NCBI GenBank assembly: GCA_017456005.1
Contig: JAFTLJ010000007.1
Location: forward strand, 1 to 59,096
Length of the DNA stretch: 59,096 nucleotides
Source: Clostridia bacterium
GTDB lineage: Bacteria; Bacillota; Clostridia; Oscillospirales; CAG-272
Direction: 5' to 3'
Shown: one piece after another, positions 1-8,294 of the stretch
How the letters are laid out: each line of letters starts with the position of its first letter
Numbering within the stretch: position 1 is the stretch's first letter
The notes under the pieces: generated by a model
The model's database searches: none
Told to the model about the DNA's origin: nothing
What the model saw: the letters and a program-made list of their open reading frames with translations, nothing else
Made by a program: the position numbers and the translations under genes

Positions 1-1535
1 GCTTGTACGATACGTTCGGATTCAAAATCAAGAGAGCTTGTTGCCTCATCGAGAATAATGATCTTAGGATTGCGAAACATAAGACGTGCAATGCAAAGTC
101 TTTGATTCTGACCTCCCGACAAAGACATATTTTTCTTTCCAAGAACAGTATCAAGACCGTTCGGGAGCTTCTCTATTTCGTCTTTCAAATATACCTTTTC
201 AAGAATCGACCATAATTCTTCGTCAGTTGCTTTGCTGCCGAAGGTGATATTATCTCTTACGGTCGTATCAAAAATAATGTTCTCTTGATTGACGATGCCA
301 ACTGATTGTCTGATAGAGGAATAAGTGCAATCACTCAAACATTGTCCATCGATAAGCACTTCACCCTCCCCCGGCTCATAAAATCGCAACAAGATATTTG
401 CCAATGTACTTTTACCTACACCGGATACACCGACAACACCGATTTTCGTTCCCGCCTCGATATGTAAGTCGATATTTTTGAGAACGTCTTTTTTCTCGGT
501 ATAGAAGAAAGAAAGGTTTTTAATATCTATACTTCCGTTACGAACATCAAGCTTTTCAAGATTATTCTCATTTTCCTCATCTTCATCTAAAAGCTTAAAT
601 ACGCGCTCAACGCAGGTCTTACGCTTTTGGTAGTCTACGTTGCCGTGCAATACACGTCTGATGTTCCAAGATACCATTGAAAAATAGGATGCGATAGCAA
701 CGTACTGTCCGATATTGATAGAACGTCTTGCCACAAAGAAAGCACAGATAATATAGAAAACGATGTCTGCAAGGAAATAGATACCGCTAATAATTTGATC
801 GGACTTGAACTGTATGATATCTTGCTTTACTGAGGAATCAATAATATCCTTATTTTTGTTTGTGAAAATCTTGAGTACCGTTTTCTCCGCTACAAAAAGC
901 TTGATTTCTCGCATCCCTTTGAGCATTTCCATAAGCCAAGCAGAATACTTACCTTGCTTGGTACGGATCTCGTCGGATGCTTTTTTCATTTTTGCTTCAA
1001 TCGTCTTACATACTATCGCTGAAATCGGGATGATTGCTACCATCAAAAGCGCGATTTCCCATTTCATAAAAGCAACAATTGTCAACGATACTATCGTACC
1101 GATTCCGGAGTTCAAAATTCTCATACCAAAGCGCTGTATGATATGGTGAAACTCTGCGGTATCGCTATTTATAGTGCGGATCACATCACCCGTTTTTATA
1201 TCGGTCAGCACGCTCGGCTTCATACGCAATACTTTTCTGTAACAAGCGATACGAACGTCGTAAACGTATTTGTTATGTACTCTTTGCCACAATATTAGCT
1301 GAATAAAGCCACAAGCTGCGTAACCGAAAAACACAAGTGCATACCATAGCGTTGCATAGAGGAATCCCTGCATATCCGCTTCATAGACCGCAAAATTGAT
1401 TACGTCCTCCAAAAACAGAGGTATGATCTGATTAAACACAAGCTCCACAAGCAGAACTAAATAACTAATCAGAAATGCCCATTTATATGGCTTTGCAAAT
1501 TGCCATATTCTTTTAATTATTACACTATCCTTCAA
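1..1535 (-). CDS. ABC exporter, fused membrane + ATPase domains (3' end off window)
   Basis: Half-transporter of the lipid/drug/peptide exporter type: an N-terminal six-helix membrane domain (roughly the first 300 codons, 1535 down to about 620), then an ATP-binding domain. Visible in the translation are the Walker A stretch GVSGVGKST (near 405-435), the signature LSGGQNQR (near 85-110) and Walker B IIILDEATSSLD (near 30-60). The reading frame runs off the window just after the D-loop, so the H-loop and C-terminus are missing here. The start is TTG at 1535, preceded by GGGGGTGA five bases upstream; no ATG fits as well. It lies 21 bp downstream of the XRE regulator and is almost certainly cotranscribed. 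Exporters of this type often work as heterodimers; a partner could lie outside the window. The substrate is unknown. Confidence 0.9.
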   Translation of the reverse strand, partial: MKDSVIIKRIWQFAKPYKWAFLISYLVLLVELVFNQIIPLFLEDVINFAVYEADMQGFLYATLWYALVFFGYAACGFIQLILWQRVHNKYVYDVRIACYRKVLRMKPSVLTDIKTGDVIRTINSDTAEFHHIIQRFGMRILNSGIGTIVSLTIVAFMKWEIALLMVAIIPISAIVCKTIEAKMKKASDEIRTKQGKYSAWLMEMLKGMREIKLFVAEKTVLKIFTNKNKDIIDSSVKQDIIQFKSDQIISGIYFLADIVFYIICAFFVARRSINIGQYVAIASYFSMVSWNIRRVLHGNVDYQKRKTCVERVFKLLDEDEENENNLEKLDVRNGSIDIKNLSFFYTEKKDVLKNIDLHIEAGTKIGVVGVSGVGKSTLANILLRFYEPGEGEVLIDGQCLSDCTYSSIRQSVGIVNQENIIFDTTVRDNITFGSKATDEELWSILEKVYLKDEIEKLPNGLDTVLGKKNMSLSGGQNQRLCIARLMFRNPKIIILDEATSSLDFESERIVQ

Positions 1536-1556
1536 ATCGTCACCCCCTTGGGGAAT

Positions 1557-2681
1557 TTACTCTAAGTCGTATTTCTTGAAAAGCTCCTTGATTCTTGTAT
1601 CATTTTCATACTCGGGACGCTTTTTCAAAAACTCCACTGTGTCCTTTACATAACAATCAAGCTGATATTTCGTGTGCATTTGATATTCCACGGAATCGTT
1701 GTTCTCAAACAACAACGAATATTTTCCTTCTTGATTATTAAGGAAATTCAAAAATTCAACTCTGCCTGCAAATAGCATTTCGGCTTTTTCAAGGGCAAGA
1801 TCAAATCGGTTCAGCTTGGTGTGTTTTTTTACCATACCGCAAAGCAGAACGTACTTTTGGAAGGTTTGGCGGCAAGGCAAATAATCACCACCGGAAAGAA
1901 AGACGTTGAGCAACCGGAGCATATATTCCTCGTATTCTATACGCTGTGCCAATCCGTTTTCACTATCCCTCGCTTGATGTATTTCTCCCGCCATACGGAT
2001 GCATCTTGAAATGTATCTTGCTTTCAAAGCAAAGCTTGACCGACACTTCAACATAGCGTCGTCATATTCCTTGTTCGCCTGCGCAATTTCAGCCTCCCAA
2101 TACAATCTATCGCCAAATGTCACGGGAATCTTACCGAGCATCTCTTTTGCTTTCTCATTTTCACCAAGCGCGGCATAACCGCGCGCAAGGACGAAATGGT
2201 TCATGAAAACCGTATCAATGTCGGTTTCGTATTTGAATATACAGTTTGCATACTTTTCGCATTCGGCAATAAGTTCACTTTTTCCTCTGTCTTGTGTTTT
2301 GCCTGCAACGATCATATCCACCAAGCATTTAAGGCACAAAGAAGCTGCTTCGGAATTCTGCGGATGCGCGGAAAAATATGCATTCAACATTTTGTAGTTC
2401 TTAGCCGAATCCCTTTGATCTCTGAAAACCTCTTGTCTGTGATAATCTTTACGTAGTTCTTCAAAATCCTCGGGCTTTGTATAATGCTCATAATCAAAGA
2501 GAGCATCAGTAGAGATATCCAAAGCGGACGCCAACGGAACCACCTGCGATATATCGGGCGCTCCCGTATCTGTTTCCCACTTTGAAACAGCCTGAACGGA
2601 TACGCCAATCAGATCAGCAAGCTCTCTTTGTGTATAGCCTTTTTCTTTTCGATATTTCTTTATATTCTGTCCAATCGACAT
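1557..2681 (-). CDS. XRE-family transcriptional regulator with long C-terminal helical region
   Basis: DNA-binding regulator of 374 aa. Residues about 5-60 form a Cro/CI-type helix-turn-helix (GYTQRELADLIGVSVQAVSKW). The remaining ~310 residues are helix-rich and TPR-like, as in regulators that sense a peptide or protein ligand; this part is inference from composition. The start is the ATG at 2681 with GGGGGTG nine bases upstream; an upstream in-frame ATG at 2747 would place the promoter -10 inside the gene and is rejected. It is the first gene of a two-gene unit with the downstream ABC exporter, so it likely controls export of, or resistance to, a toxic compound. Two direct repeats around the promoter may be its own operator. 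Confidence 0.88.
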   Translation of the reverse strand: MSIGQNIKKYRKEKGYTQRELADLIGVSVQAVSKWETDTGAPDISQVVPLASALDISTDALFDYEHYTKPEDFEELRKDYHRQEVFRDQRDSAKNYKMLNAYFSAHPQNSEAASLCLKCLVDMIVAGKTQDRGKSELIAECEKYANCIFKYETDIDTVFMNHFVLARGYAALGENEKAKEMLGKIPVTFGDRLYWEAEIAQANKEYDDAMLKCRSSFALKARYISRCIRMAGEIHQARDSENGLAQRIEYEEYMLRLLNVFLSGGDYLPCRQTFQKYVLLCGMVKKHTKLNRFDLALEKAEMLFAGRVEFLNFLNNQEGKYSLLFENNDSVEYQMHTKYQLDCYVKDTVEFLKKRPEYENDTRIKELFKKYDLE

Positions 2682-2691
2682 AATCACACCC

Positions 2692-2733
2692 CCATATTTT
2701 GATGTCTGTAGCATAATTATACCATACTTTGAT
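2692..2733 (-). promoter_or_regulatory. Candidate XRE operator: direct repeats
   Basis: On the minus strand ATCAAAGTATGG (2722-2733) and ATCAAAATATGG (2692-2703) are direct repeats differing at one base, 30 bp apart (about three helical turns). One lies in the -35/-10 spacer and the other just before the ribosome site of the XRE gene. This placement fits autoregulation; no binding has been shown. Confidence 0.45.
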
Positions 2734-2744
2734 CTTACAGTAAA
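2716..2744 (-). promoter_or_regulatory. Sigma-A promoter of XRE/ABC exporter unit
   Basis: Minus-strand -35 TTTACT (2739-2744) and -10 TATAAT (2716-2721) separated by 17 bp, about 35 bp upstream of the XRE start codon. Confidence 0.7.
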
Positions 2745-2792
2745 CAAACCATTTGGAAATAATCATTCCACGGAGCGTGGAATTTTCAAAAA

Positions 2793-2828
2793 AAGATAGC
2801 CGAGAGCGACCAAACGGTTACTCTCGGC
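2793..2828 (-). terminator. Intrinsic terminator after the long sigma factor gene
   Basis: On the minus strand, arms CCGAGAGTAACC and GGTCGCTCTCGG close a short loop and are followed by CTATCTTTTTTT. It lies 12 bp past the sigma-factor stop codon. Confidence 0.75.
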
Positions 2829-2839
2829 GGTGGTTTTAT

Positions 2840-4429
2840 TTAGGGATTGATGCTTTTTCCTTCGACACAGAACACTCCGTTCGTCAAAGGCTTTTCAAAG
2901 TCGGGCTTATCTAAAATCCCTCTACGAATCAATTCATCGGTAACATATCCGATAATCTGATACAGATAACAGTTTACCCACTGATTGATTTGATCGTGCA
3001 GATGGTTCGGCACAAAACTTTCAAAATTCTTACGCACAGACATAATCCAGTCGGCAAGAATGTCGTTTATCTTTTCATCGGTCATATCGAACAGCGAAGC
3101 AAACTTAGCAAATTGTTCTTCCGTAAAATAAGGGATATTAAGACAATATCCATCCTCGGAGAGCGTGATCAAATTGTTTTCTATAAAGCGTGCTGCGTTT
3201 TCTTCGGTCAGAGTTTCTTTAGATATAACTCCACTGTTAATGTATTGCGATACACCGCTCTTGCACATCCAGCGCGTTCCGTTATTATGATAAATATTAT
3301 AATCAAAATACTTATTGATCCAATAATAGTATATTTGCGGTGACGGGTTGTTTTCATCGTTTGCTACATTACAACCGGAATTGTATTCAGAGCTATTTTC
3401 AGTTTTGTCTACGGTTTCTTCTACGATAAACCAACCATAGCCTCCGTCCTTTCTCGGAGGATACGGACCATTTTCAAACTTTAAGCGATTATTCTTTACA
3501 TCGCGAATTTTTCGTCTAAGCAGATATGGAACGATAATATAACCAAGCCTGCCTATACCAAAATTGTTACCGTAAAAATCAATTGCGCTGATCTTTGTTT
3601 CCGTTTCTTTTAAAATCGCTTCAAGTTTATCTGCAAGCATATTGACCACCGATACGGAAACATCCTCGGTTTGTTTTCTGTCTTTCAAGCGGAAAATAAT
3701 AAAATCAGTGGCGTATTTATTACCAACCTTACAGATAGCATCGCCGTATTCAAGTCGAGGAAGTTCGTCTTCGATATACATTGTAGGAACACCCGTGCCC
3801 ATACTAATTTCCTCTACTGTCAAAGGTTTCTCGTAAGCCGCAAGACAGATTGCTCGTGCGATTTGCGAGGATAAATATTGATGCGTATTTGCATGACCAT
3901 TGCATACAATCGTATTCCAATTGATTCTTTGATACACCTTATCCATTTTGTCTTCTCCTATCCTATCTCTGATTTTTTGGCGTCCTACATTCAGACGCCA
4001 TTTGATTGTGGTTTCGGGGAGTGAATATTTTTTTGCAAGACTTCTGACCGGTAATTCTCCAATATAGTAGTCTACAAAAATATTCCTGTACTCGGAAGAT
4101 AACGTATGTAAATACCTAAACACCATTTCATATTGCTCTTGTGTGTTGTCTTCATCAATATCGGAATAATCCGCAATATCAAAGAGTTCGTTTTCGCACG
4201 ACAGTACGATTTGATTTTTATTTCGAGCGTCAATGAAGCGCGCATATCGATTATGAGCAATTCGCCAAACCCAAGCGTCAAGCGATTCGATTTGATACTT
4301 GTTCATTCCTTCAAGAATGTGACAAACAATTTCGCTTGCAAGATCCTCAGCATCATAACGATTTGATAGCCGTTTGCAACAGAAACGAAATATTGGTTCG
4401 ATATATGGGATGATTTTGTTCTCGTCCAA
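2840..4429 (-). CDS. Sigma-70 family RNA polymerase sigma factor with ~350-aa C-terminal extension
   Basis: The first ~165 residues form a compact ECF-type sigma factor: region 2 (RLSNRYDAEDLASEIVCHIL, then DAWVWRIAHNRYARF) and region 4 (LSSEYRNIFVDYYIGELPVRSLAKKY, then SLPETTIKWRL). The remaining ~360 residues have no counterpart in ordinary ECF factors. They begin with a stretch that reads like a winged helix (TVEEISMGTGVPTMYIEDELPRL), followed by a domain I do not recognise. The start is TTG at 4429 because AGGAGG lies eight bases upstream; the upstream ATG at 4459 has no ribosome site. Large C-terminal extensions in sigma factors often act as built-in sensors or anti-sigma domains; that role here is inference. 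It is transcribed divergently from the LexA-like repressor operon. Confidence 0.85.
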   Translation of the reverse strand: MDENKIIPYIEPIFRFCCKRLSNRYDAEDLASEIVCHILEGMNKYQIESLDAWVWRIAHNRYARFIDARNKNQIVLSCENELFDIADYSDIDEDNTQEQYEMVFRYLHTLSSEYRNIFVDYYIGELPVRSLAKKYSLPETTIKWRLNVGRQKIRDRIGEDKMDKVYQRINWNTIVCNGHANTHQYLSSQIARAICLAAYEKPLTVEEISMGTGVPTMYIEDELPRLEYGDAICKVGNKYATDFIIFRLKDRKQTEDVSVSVVNMLADKLEAILKETETKISAIDFYGNNFGIGRLGYIIVPYLLRRKIRDVKNNRLKFENGPYPPRKDGGYGWFIVEETVDKTENSSEYNSGCNVANDENNPSPQIYYYWINKYFDYNIYHNNGTRWMCKSGVSQYINSGVISKETLTEENAARFIENNLITLSEDGYCLNIPYFTEEQFAKFASLFDMTDEKINDILADWIMSVRKNFESFVPNHLHDQINQWVNCYLYQIIGYVTDELIRRGILDKPDFEKPLTNGVFCVEGKSINP

Positions 4430-4515
4430 GTTTTTCTCCTCCTTTCTTCGGCGGTGCAATCATGATTACACCCTTATAGTGCATCAATATCAATTTGGAT
4501 AGGTGGTTTTATAAA

Positions 4516-4544
4516 ATTATATCATAAATTTATGAATTAGTCTA
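4516..4544 (-). promoter_or_regulatory. Promoter of long sigma factor gene with palindrome in spacer
   Basis: Minus-strand -35 TAGACT (4539-4544) and -10 TATAAT (4516-4521) are 17 bp apart. The spacer contains the perfect 14-bp palindrome TCATAAATTTATGA (4522-4535), a natural operator position for a dimeric repressor. Confidence 0.65.
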
Positions 4545-4559
4545 TACACTTCATTGCTT

Positions 4560-4601
4560 CACAAAATATTTTCATTTTACCCTCTTGACAAATATTTTGT
4601 G
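4560..4601. promoter_or_regulatory. Perfect 12-bp inverted repeat around the LexA-like promoter -35
   Basis: CACAAAATATTT (4560-4571) and its exact reverse complement AAATATTTTGTG (4590-4601) are separated by 18 bp. The right arm begins on the last base of the -35 box. A repressor or activator site is likely; it could also be read from the divergent sigma promoter 40 bp away. Confidence 0.55.
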
Positions 4602-4613
4602 CTATGTTATAAT
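4585..4613 (+). promoter_or_regulatory. Consensus sigma-A promoter of the LexA-like operon
   Basis: TTGACA (4585-4590), 17-bp spacer, TATAAT (4608-4613): a perfect consensus promoter, so the operon must be held down by repression. The -35 TTG could be mistaken for a start codon, but it has no ribosome site. Confidence 0.9.
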
Positions 4614-4617
4614 TAAA

Positions 4618-4631
4618 GAACCAATTGGCTC
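4618..4631. promoter_or_regulatory. Palindrome at predicted transcription start, probable auto-operator
   Basis: GAACCAATTGGCTC is a 14-bp palindrome with one mismatched pair. It begins 5 bp after the -10 box, where bound repressor would block initiation. The adjacent LexA/S24-type gene is the obvious candidate regulator. Confidence 0.5.
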
Positions 4632-4653
4632 ATTATATTTCGGAGGGCATTTT

Positions 4654-5271
4654 ATGAGAAGCAGAGATGAATCGCTGTTCGGCAAGATCATCGATTTTGT
4701 AAATGAATACTTTGAGGATTACGGCAGGTCTCCCTCCACTCGGGAGATTGAGCAAGGTATTGGCGCATCCCGCCCCACGATTCAGCGTTATCTCAAAACT
4801 ATGCAGGAGCAAGGCGAGATCGAATACGACGGACACCGTGGTATCATCACAAAATATATGCGAGAACTGATGGACACCAATCGTGTGCAGATGGGCAATT
4901 CCATTCCTTGCGGACCACTCACCGAGGTGACCGATGCGGAGCTTGAGCATATTCGTTTGCCCATGGCTTTGGCGGGTAGCGGAGATTTCTTCCTTCTGCG
5001 TGCAAGCGGTGATTCGATGATAAACGCAGGTATTGACAGCGGTGACCTTGTTCTTATTCGCAAACAAGAAACGGCGCGTGAGGGTCAGATCGTTGCCTTT
5101 CTCTATCAAAGTGATTGTACAACTCTCAAGCGTTATCATCGTGAGAGCGAAAGCGAGGTACACCTTATCCCCGAAAACGATTCAATGAAGCCAATTATTC
5201 TGAAAGGCGAACAGCTGAATGCTTTGAAGATCCAAGGCGTTGCCACCATGGTGATGAAGGATCTCGAATAA
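4654..5271 (+). CDS. LexA-like / S24 self-cleaving repressor
   Basis: A 205-aa repressor. Residues about 5-65 form a LexA-type winged helix (GRSPSTREIEQGIGASRPTIQRYL), and residues about 80-205 are an S24 peptidase/latch domain. The predicted self-cleavage bond is Cys86-Gly87 (SIPCGPLTE) instead of the usual Ala-Gly. The catalytic dyad is Ser121 (ASGDSM) and Lys159 (TTLKRYH). Start ATG 4654 has GGAGGG eight bases upstream. It heads a plus-strand operon whose next gene starts 14 bp later. By analogy with prophage and island repressors, DNA damage would trigger RecA-assisted cleavage and release the downstream ATPase, ART and HEPN genes. It may be the cell's only LexA, but the island setting and Cys-Gly site favour an element-specific repressor. 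Confidence 0.85.
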   Translation: MRSRDESLFGKIIDFVNEYFEDYGRSPSTREIEQGIGASRPTIQRYLKTMQEQGEIEYDGHRGIITKYMRELMDTNRVQMGNSIPCGPLTEVTDAELEHIRLPMALAGSGDFFLLRASGDSMINAGIDSGDLVLIRKQETAREGQIVAFLYQSDCTTLKRYHRESESEVHLIPENDSMKPIILKGEQLNALKIQGVATMVMKDLE

Positions 5272-5285
5272 AGAAAGGAAATGCA

Positions 5286-7466
5286 ATGAAAGAACTTATT
5301 TTTAAGAAAATCGAGAATTCTACTATCTTTGCCACAGATTATCGTAATTTTTGCATTAATAATACAATACAGTTTTCTGATAGTGGCATGGCAGTTGTAT
5401 ACGGTCCTAATGGTACTGGAAAAACCAGTTTTATAAATGTGCTTGCAGAAAACGATAACACGTCCTTTATAGCTGAACATGACGGAATACAAATACAGGA
5501 TAATTCATCTGGATTCTTCCACGTTATACTTGATCAGAACAATCGACATATCATTAGTGGAACAACAAAGGATTTTTTTCTTGGTGATAATATCCAGAGA
5601 GAATTTGAACTAAAGGAATATATAGACGAAGAAAGAACTCGTATACTCGGAGTAGTTGCCAATAATCTGAAAACCTCTTTCGGCATATCCTCTTCATCAA
5701 GCAAAATACTGAACTATGTTCAAAATTCGGATTTCAAAAAACTATTAACAGACATTTCGAACGCTCGCTCAAAAGGTGCAAAATACAAAACCGAAGAATT
5801 AATTAATATAATAAATGCGCTTCCGGCATCGGTCGTTGGAGAATATGCGGAAGAAAAACTGTCATTTGTTATCAAAGATATAAATGAAAAAGAATCCATA
5901 ATAAAAAAGATCAAGGATATCCCGCTGGATGATATAGTTGTAAATACCCATGTGCACGAAATAGAAGAAAACACCGAGGCTATAAAAATTCTTGAAAGAT
6001 TTCATACCAAAACGCAGTGCATTGTTTGTGATACTTTGGGTATTGATTCGCACCGTTTGATTGAGAAAAAGAATGCAAATCGTGAAAATGTTATGCAATC
6101 TATTAGTGACACTGTGCGTGCTGCAATAGAACATGTTATCAGCATTACCGGCATGTATGATCCATTTGAAATAAAAAATGCATTACTTGAGGCACTCAAT
6201 ACCGGAAACGCATCTCCTATTATTCGATTGCGTGAAGAATTTGAAACCTATATCTCCATTTACAATACGAAACTAATTGCAACATTGCAGGATGTCGTGA
6301 ATACGAGCGATATTGGTAACAAACTTTCGGAGTATAATCGAATTATTGCTGAACGTCCTGAAATCACTGAGGAAGATATGCTTTACATTGAAAATATCAT
6401 AAGTAATAGCATGAACAAATCTTTCAGAATTGATCGTGACGAGAATAACACCTTGAAGATTCAGCTCGCCAATGAAGATTTTCTCAACATTGACAGAAAA
6501 GAACTTCCTCTAAGCACCGGAGAGCAAAATTTCTTGTCTTTGACATTTGAATTTTTGAGAGCAAAAAATTCGAACTGCAAAATTGTGGTAGTTGATGATC
6601 CTATCTCCAGCTTCGATTCTATATACAAAAACAAAATTGTATTTGCTATGGTTAGAATCCTCAGAGAAAAGCAACGCATTATATTGACTCACAACACAGA
6701 TGTGCTTAGATTGCTGGATAGCCAATATCCTAATTGTTTTAACCTATATATTATGAACAACAAAGAGGGTGAAAGTAACGGATTTACAAAATTATCATTC
6801 AAAGAAAAGAATATGCTTATTAACCTCAAAAACTTGTTAGATGCTTTTAGAGGGGACGTATTGCGCCATATTTGCAATGTAGAAGAGTTTTTGATTTCTC
6901 TAATTCCATTTTGTAGAGGGTATGCGGGACTCATTAATGAAGCAACTATTGAGAACCAGTTGTCACAAGTAATGCACGGATACAAAAACGAAAATGTAGA
7001 TATTGCAGATATTTATATTACATTATTCGGTAATGCTCACAACACGCTCCCGACCAGCTATATTGTTAACGTTTCAGACATACTGAGAAAAAATGTTGAC
7101 ACCTTGGATATAGTTGATCCTATTGAGTATCCAGTCCTAAACAAAACACTAAAACATTCATTCTCTTATTTGCAACTTAGATTGTGGGTGGAGAAAACAT
7201 TGGTTGATAAAAAAGGTTTGAATATAACCCATCACATGCAGCTTGGCAAAATAATTGATTTGGCTTTTCCGAACGCAACAGATCCTGCAAGTATTCGCGC
7301 AAGGGTCAATCTCACTTCAAAGAAAACTTTGATAAACGAGTTCAACCATTTTGAAGGAAACCTTAGCATATTCCAACCAGCAATAGATATAACCGATACC
7401 GCTTTGTCAGATGAGAAAAATAAAATTTTGCAAATCATAGGTGCTGTAAATAGAGGTGAAATATAA
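5286..7466 (+). CDS. Zinc-hook AAA/ABC ATPase (AAA_13, RloC-like architecture)
   Basis: A 726-aa SMC/Rad50-like ATPase. Walker A GPNGTGKTS is at residues 40-48, signature LSTGEQ at 409-414, Walker B and D-loop KIVVVDDPISSFD at 432-444 and H-loop His at 469. Between the two halves lies a helical insertion whose apex carries Cys245-Ile-Val-Cys248, the CxxC of a zinc hook. This layout (short coiled coil, zinc hook, ABC head, ~250-residue C-terminal effector region) is that of RloC/PrrC-like anticodon nucleases and related AAA_13 proteins. The C-terminal part has helices with LRLWVEKTL and NEFNHF that faintly recall a HEPN fold; I cannot confirm a nuclease site. Fourteen bp follow the repressor and 18 bp precede the ART gene, so all are probably co-expressed. 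Likely role: sensing damaged or foreign DNA and triggering an effector. Confidence 0.8.
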   Translation: MKELIFKKIENSTIFATDYRNFCINNTIQFSDSGMAVVYGPNGTGKTSFINVLAENDNTSFIAEHDGIQIQDNSSGFFHVILDQNNRHIISGTTKDFFLGDNIQREFELKEYIDEERTRILGVVANNLKTSFGISSSSSKILNYVQNSDFKKLLTDISNARSKGAKYKTEELINIINALPASVVGEYAEEKLSFVIKDINEKESIIKKIKDIPLDDIVVNTHVHEIEENTEAIKILERFHTKTQCIVCDTLGIDSHRLIEKKNANRENVMQSISDTVRAAIEHVISITGMYDPFEIKNALLEALNTGNASPIIRLREEFETYISIYNTKLIATLQDVVNTSDIGNKLSEYNRIIAERPEITEEDMLYIENIISNSMNKSFRIDRDENNTLKIQLANEDFLNIDRKELPLSTGEQNFLSLTFEFLRAKNSNCKIVVVDDPISSFDSIYKNKIVFAMVRILREKQRIILTHNTDVLRLLDSQYPNCFNLYIMNNKEGESNGFTKLSFKEKNMLINLKNLLDAFRGDVLRHICNVEEFLISLIPFCRGYAGLINEATIENQLSQVMHGYKNENVDIADIYITLFGNAHNTLPTSYIVNVSDILRKNVDTLDIVDPIEYPVLNKTLKHSFSYLQLRLWVEKTLVDKKGLNITHHMQLGKIIDLAFPNATDPASIRARVNLTSKKTLINEFNHFEGNLSIFQPAIDITDTALSDEKNKILQIIGAVNRGEI

Positions 7467-7484
7467 GGTTGGAGGTTGATTATT

Positions 7485-8276
7485 GTGCTAAATAGAATTC
7501 GAAAAAACATTCAATCCAATTATACCTATTGTGATATCATATACAAGCCCACCGCGAAGCAAATTTCATTTTTAGATGAAAAAATAATGGCACCGATACT
7601 TGAGGATAAGAATGAATACCGACTTTATTATCGTATCTTAAAAGCCGAAGAAGCAATGTTATGCGGAGAATGGGAATCAGTTAGTCAATATATTTGCGGT
7701 TATGCGGAAACGGGTGCTATTGTTTTGCAAATCGGAAAACACATTATTCCCAAACCGATGCAATATCAAATTGCGATTGATCTATATACAGACAAAGGTG
7801 ATATGTATAGCGAAATAATGGATATTGTAAAAAATGGAAAGGCGTATCGCCCGGACGATTGGAACAAAGAAATGCCGGAATGTGTGCGTAACGATACCAC
7901 CTTCACCGTTTATCGGGCTGGGGGAGAAAATATCGATAATGCAGCCGAATGTATGTCGTGGACACTGTGGCGTGATGTCGCCGAGTGGTTTGCCGAGCGA
8001 CATGAGTATTACAGGCAAGGAACACAGCACTTATATAAGGCGACTATTTCCGCCGATGATGTAATAGCGTTTACAAATTCAAGGCAGGAGTTTGAGATCA
8101 TACAATATCGTGGAGTCAAAGATATTGAGGAAATCCCTCGTTTAGGTGTGTCTGATAAATACAAGGACTTGACCGCTGTGTCAACTTTCAATTTGGATGA
8201 GATAGATGAAAAAAGCAGTCTTGCCGTTGACCTATTTTCACGTTGGTATTGGCAAAACAAAAACGGCGAAGCATAA
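7485..8276 (+). CDS. Putative ADP-ribosyltransferase (R-S-E class)
   Basis: A 263-aa protein with a C-terminal half that reads like a mono-ADP-ribosyltransferase. Visible are Arg144 (TFTVYRAG), the Ser-Trp-Thr motif at 158-160 (CMSWTLWRDVAEWFA, where the ART fold places S-T-S), and Glu202-Phe-Glu204 (SRQEFEII), matching the ExE motif whose second Glu is catalytic. Spacing and order R, S, ExE fit the family. Residues 1-130 have no motif I recognise. I place the start at GTG 7485 because GGAGG ends nine bases upstream; a TTG at 7476 abuts the ribosome site. The gene sits in the operon between the zinc-hook ATPase and a sigma-4-like HTH gene. It would transfer ADP-ribose from NAD+ to an unknown protein or nucleic acid; function is inferred from motifs only. 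Confidence 0.62.
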   Translation: MLNRIRKNIQSNYTYCDIIYKPTAKQISFLDEKIMAPILEDKNEYRLYYRILKAEEAMLCGEWESVSQYICGYAETGAIVLQIGKHIIPKPMQYQIAIDLYTDKGDMYSEIMDIVKNGKAYRPDDWNKEMPECVRNDTTFTVYRAGGENIDNAAECMSWTLWRDVAEWFAERHEYYRQGTQHLYKATISADDVIAFTNSRQEFEIIQYRGVKDIEEIPRLGVSDKYKDLTAVSTFNLDEIDEKSSLAVDLFSRWYWQNKNGEA

Positions 8277-8294
8277 ATAGAGGAGGTAAAACTA

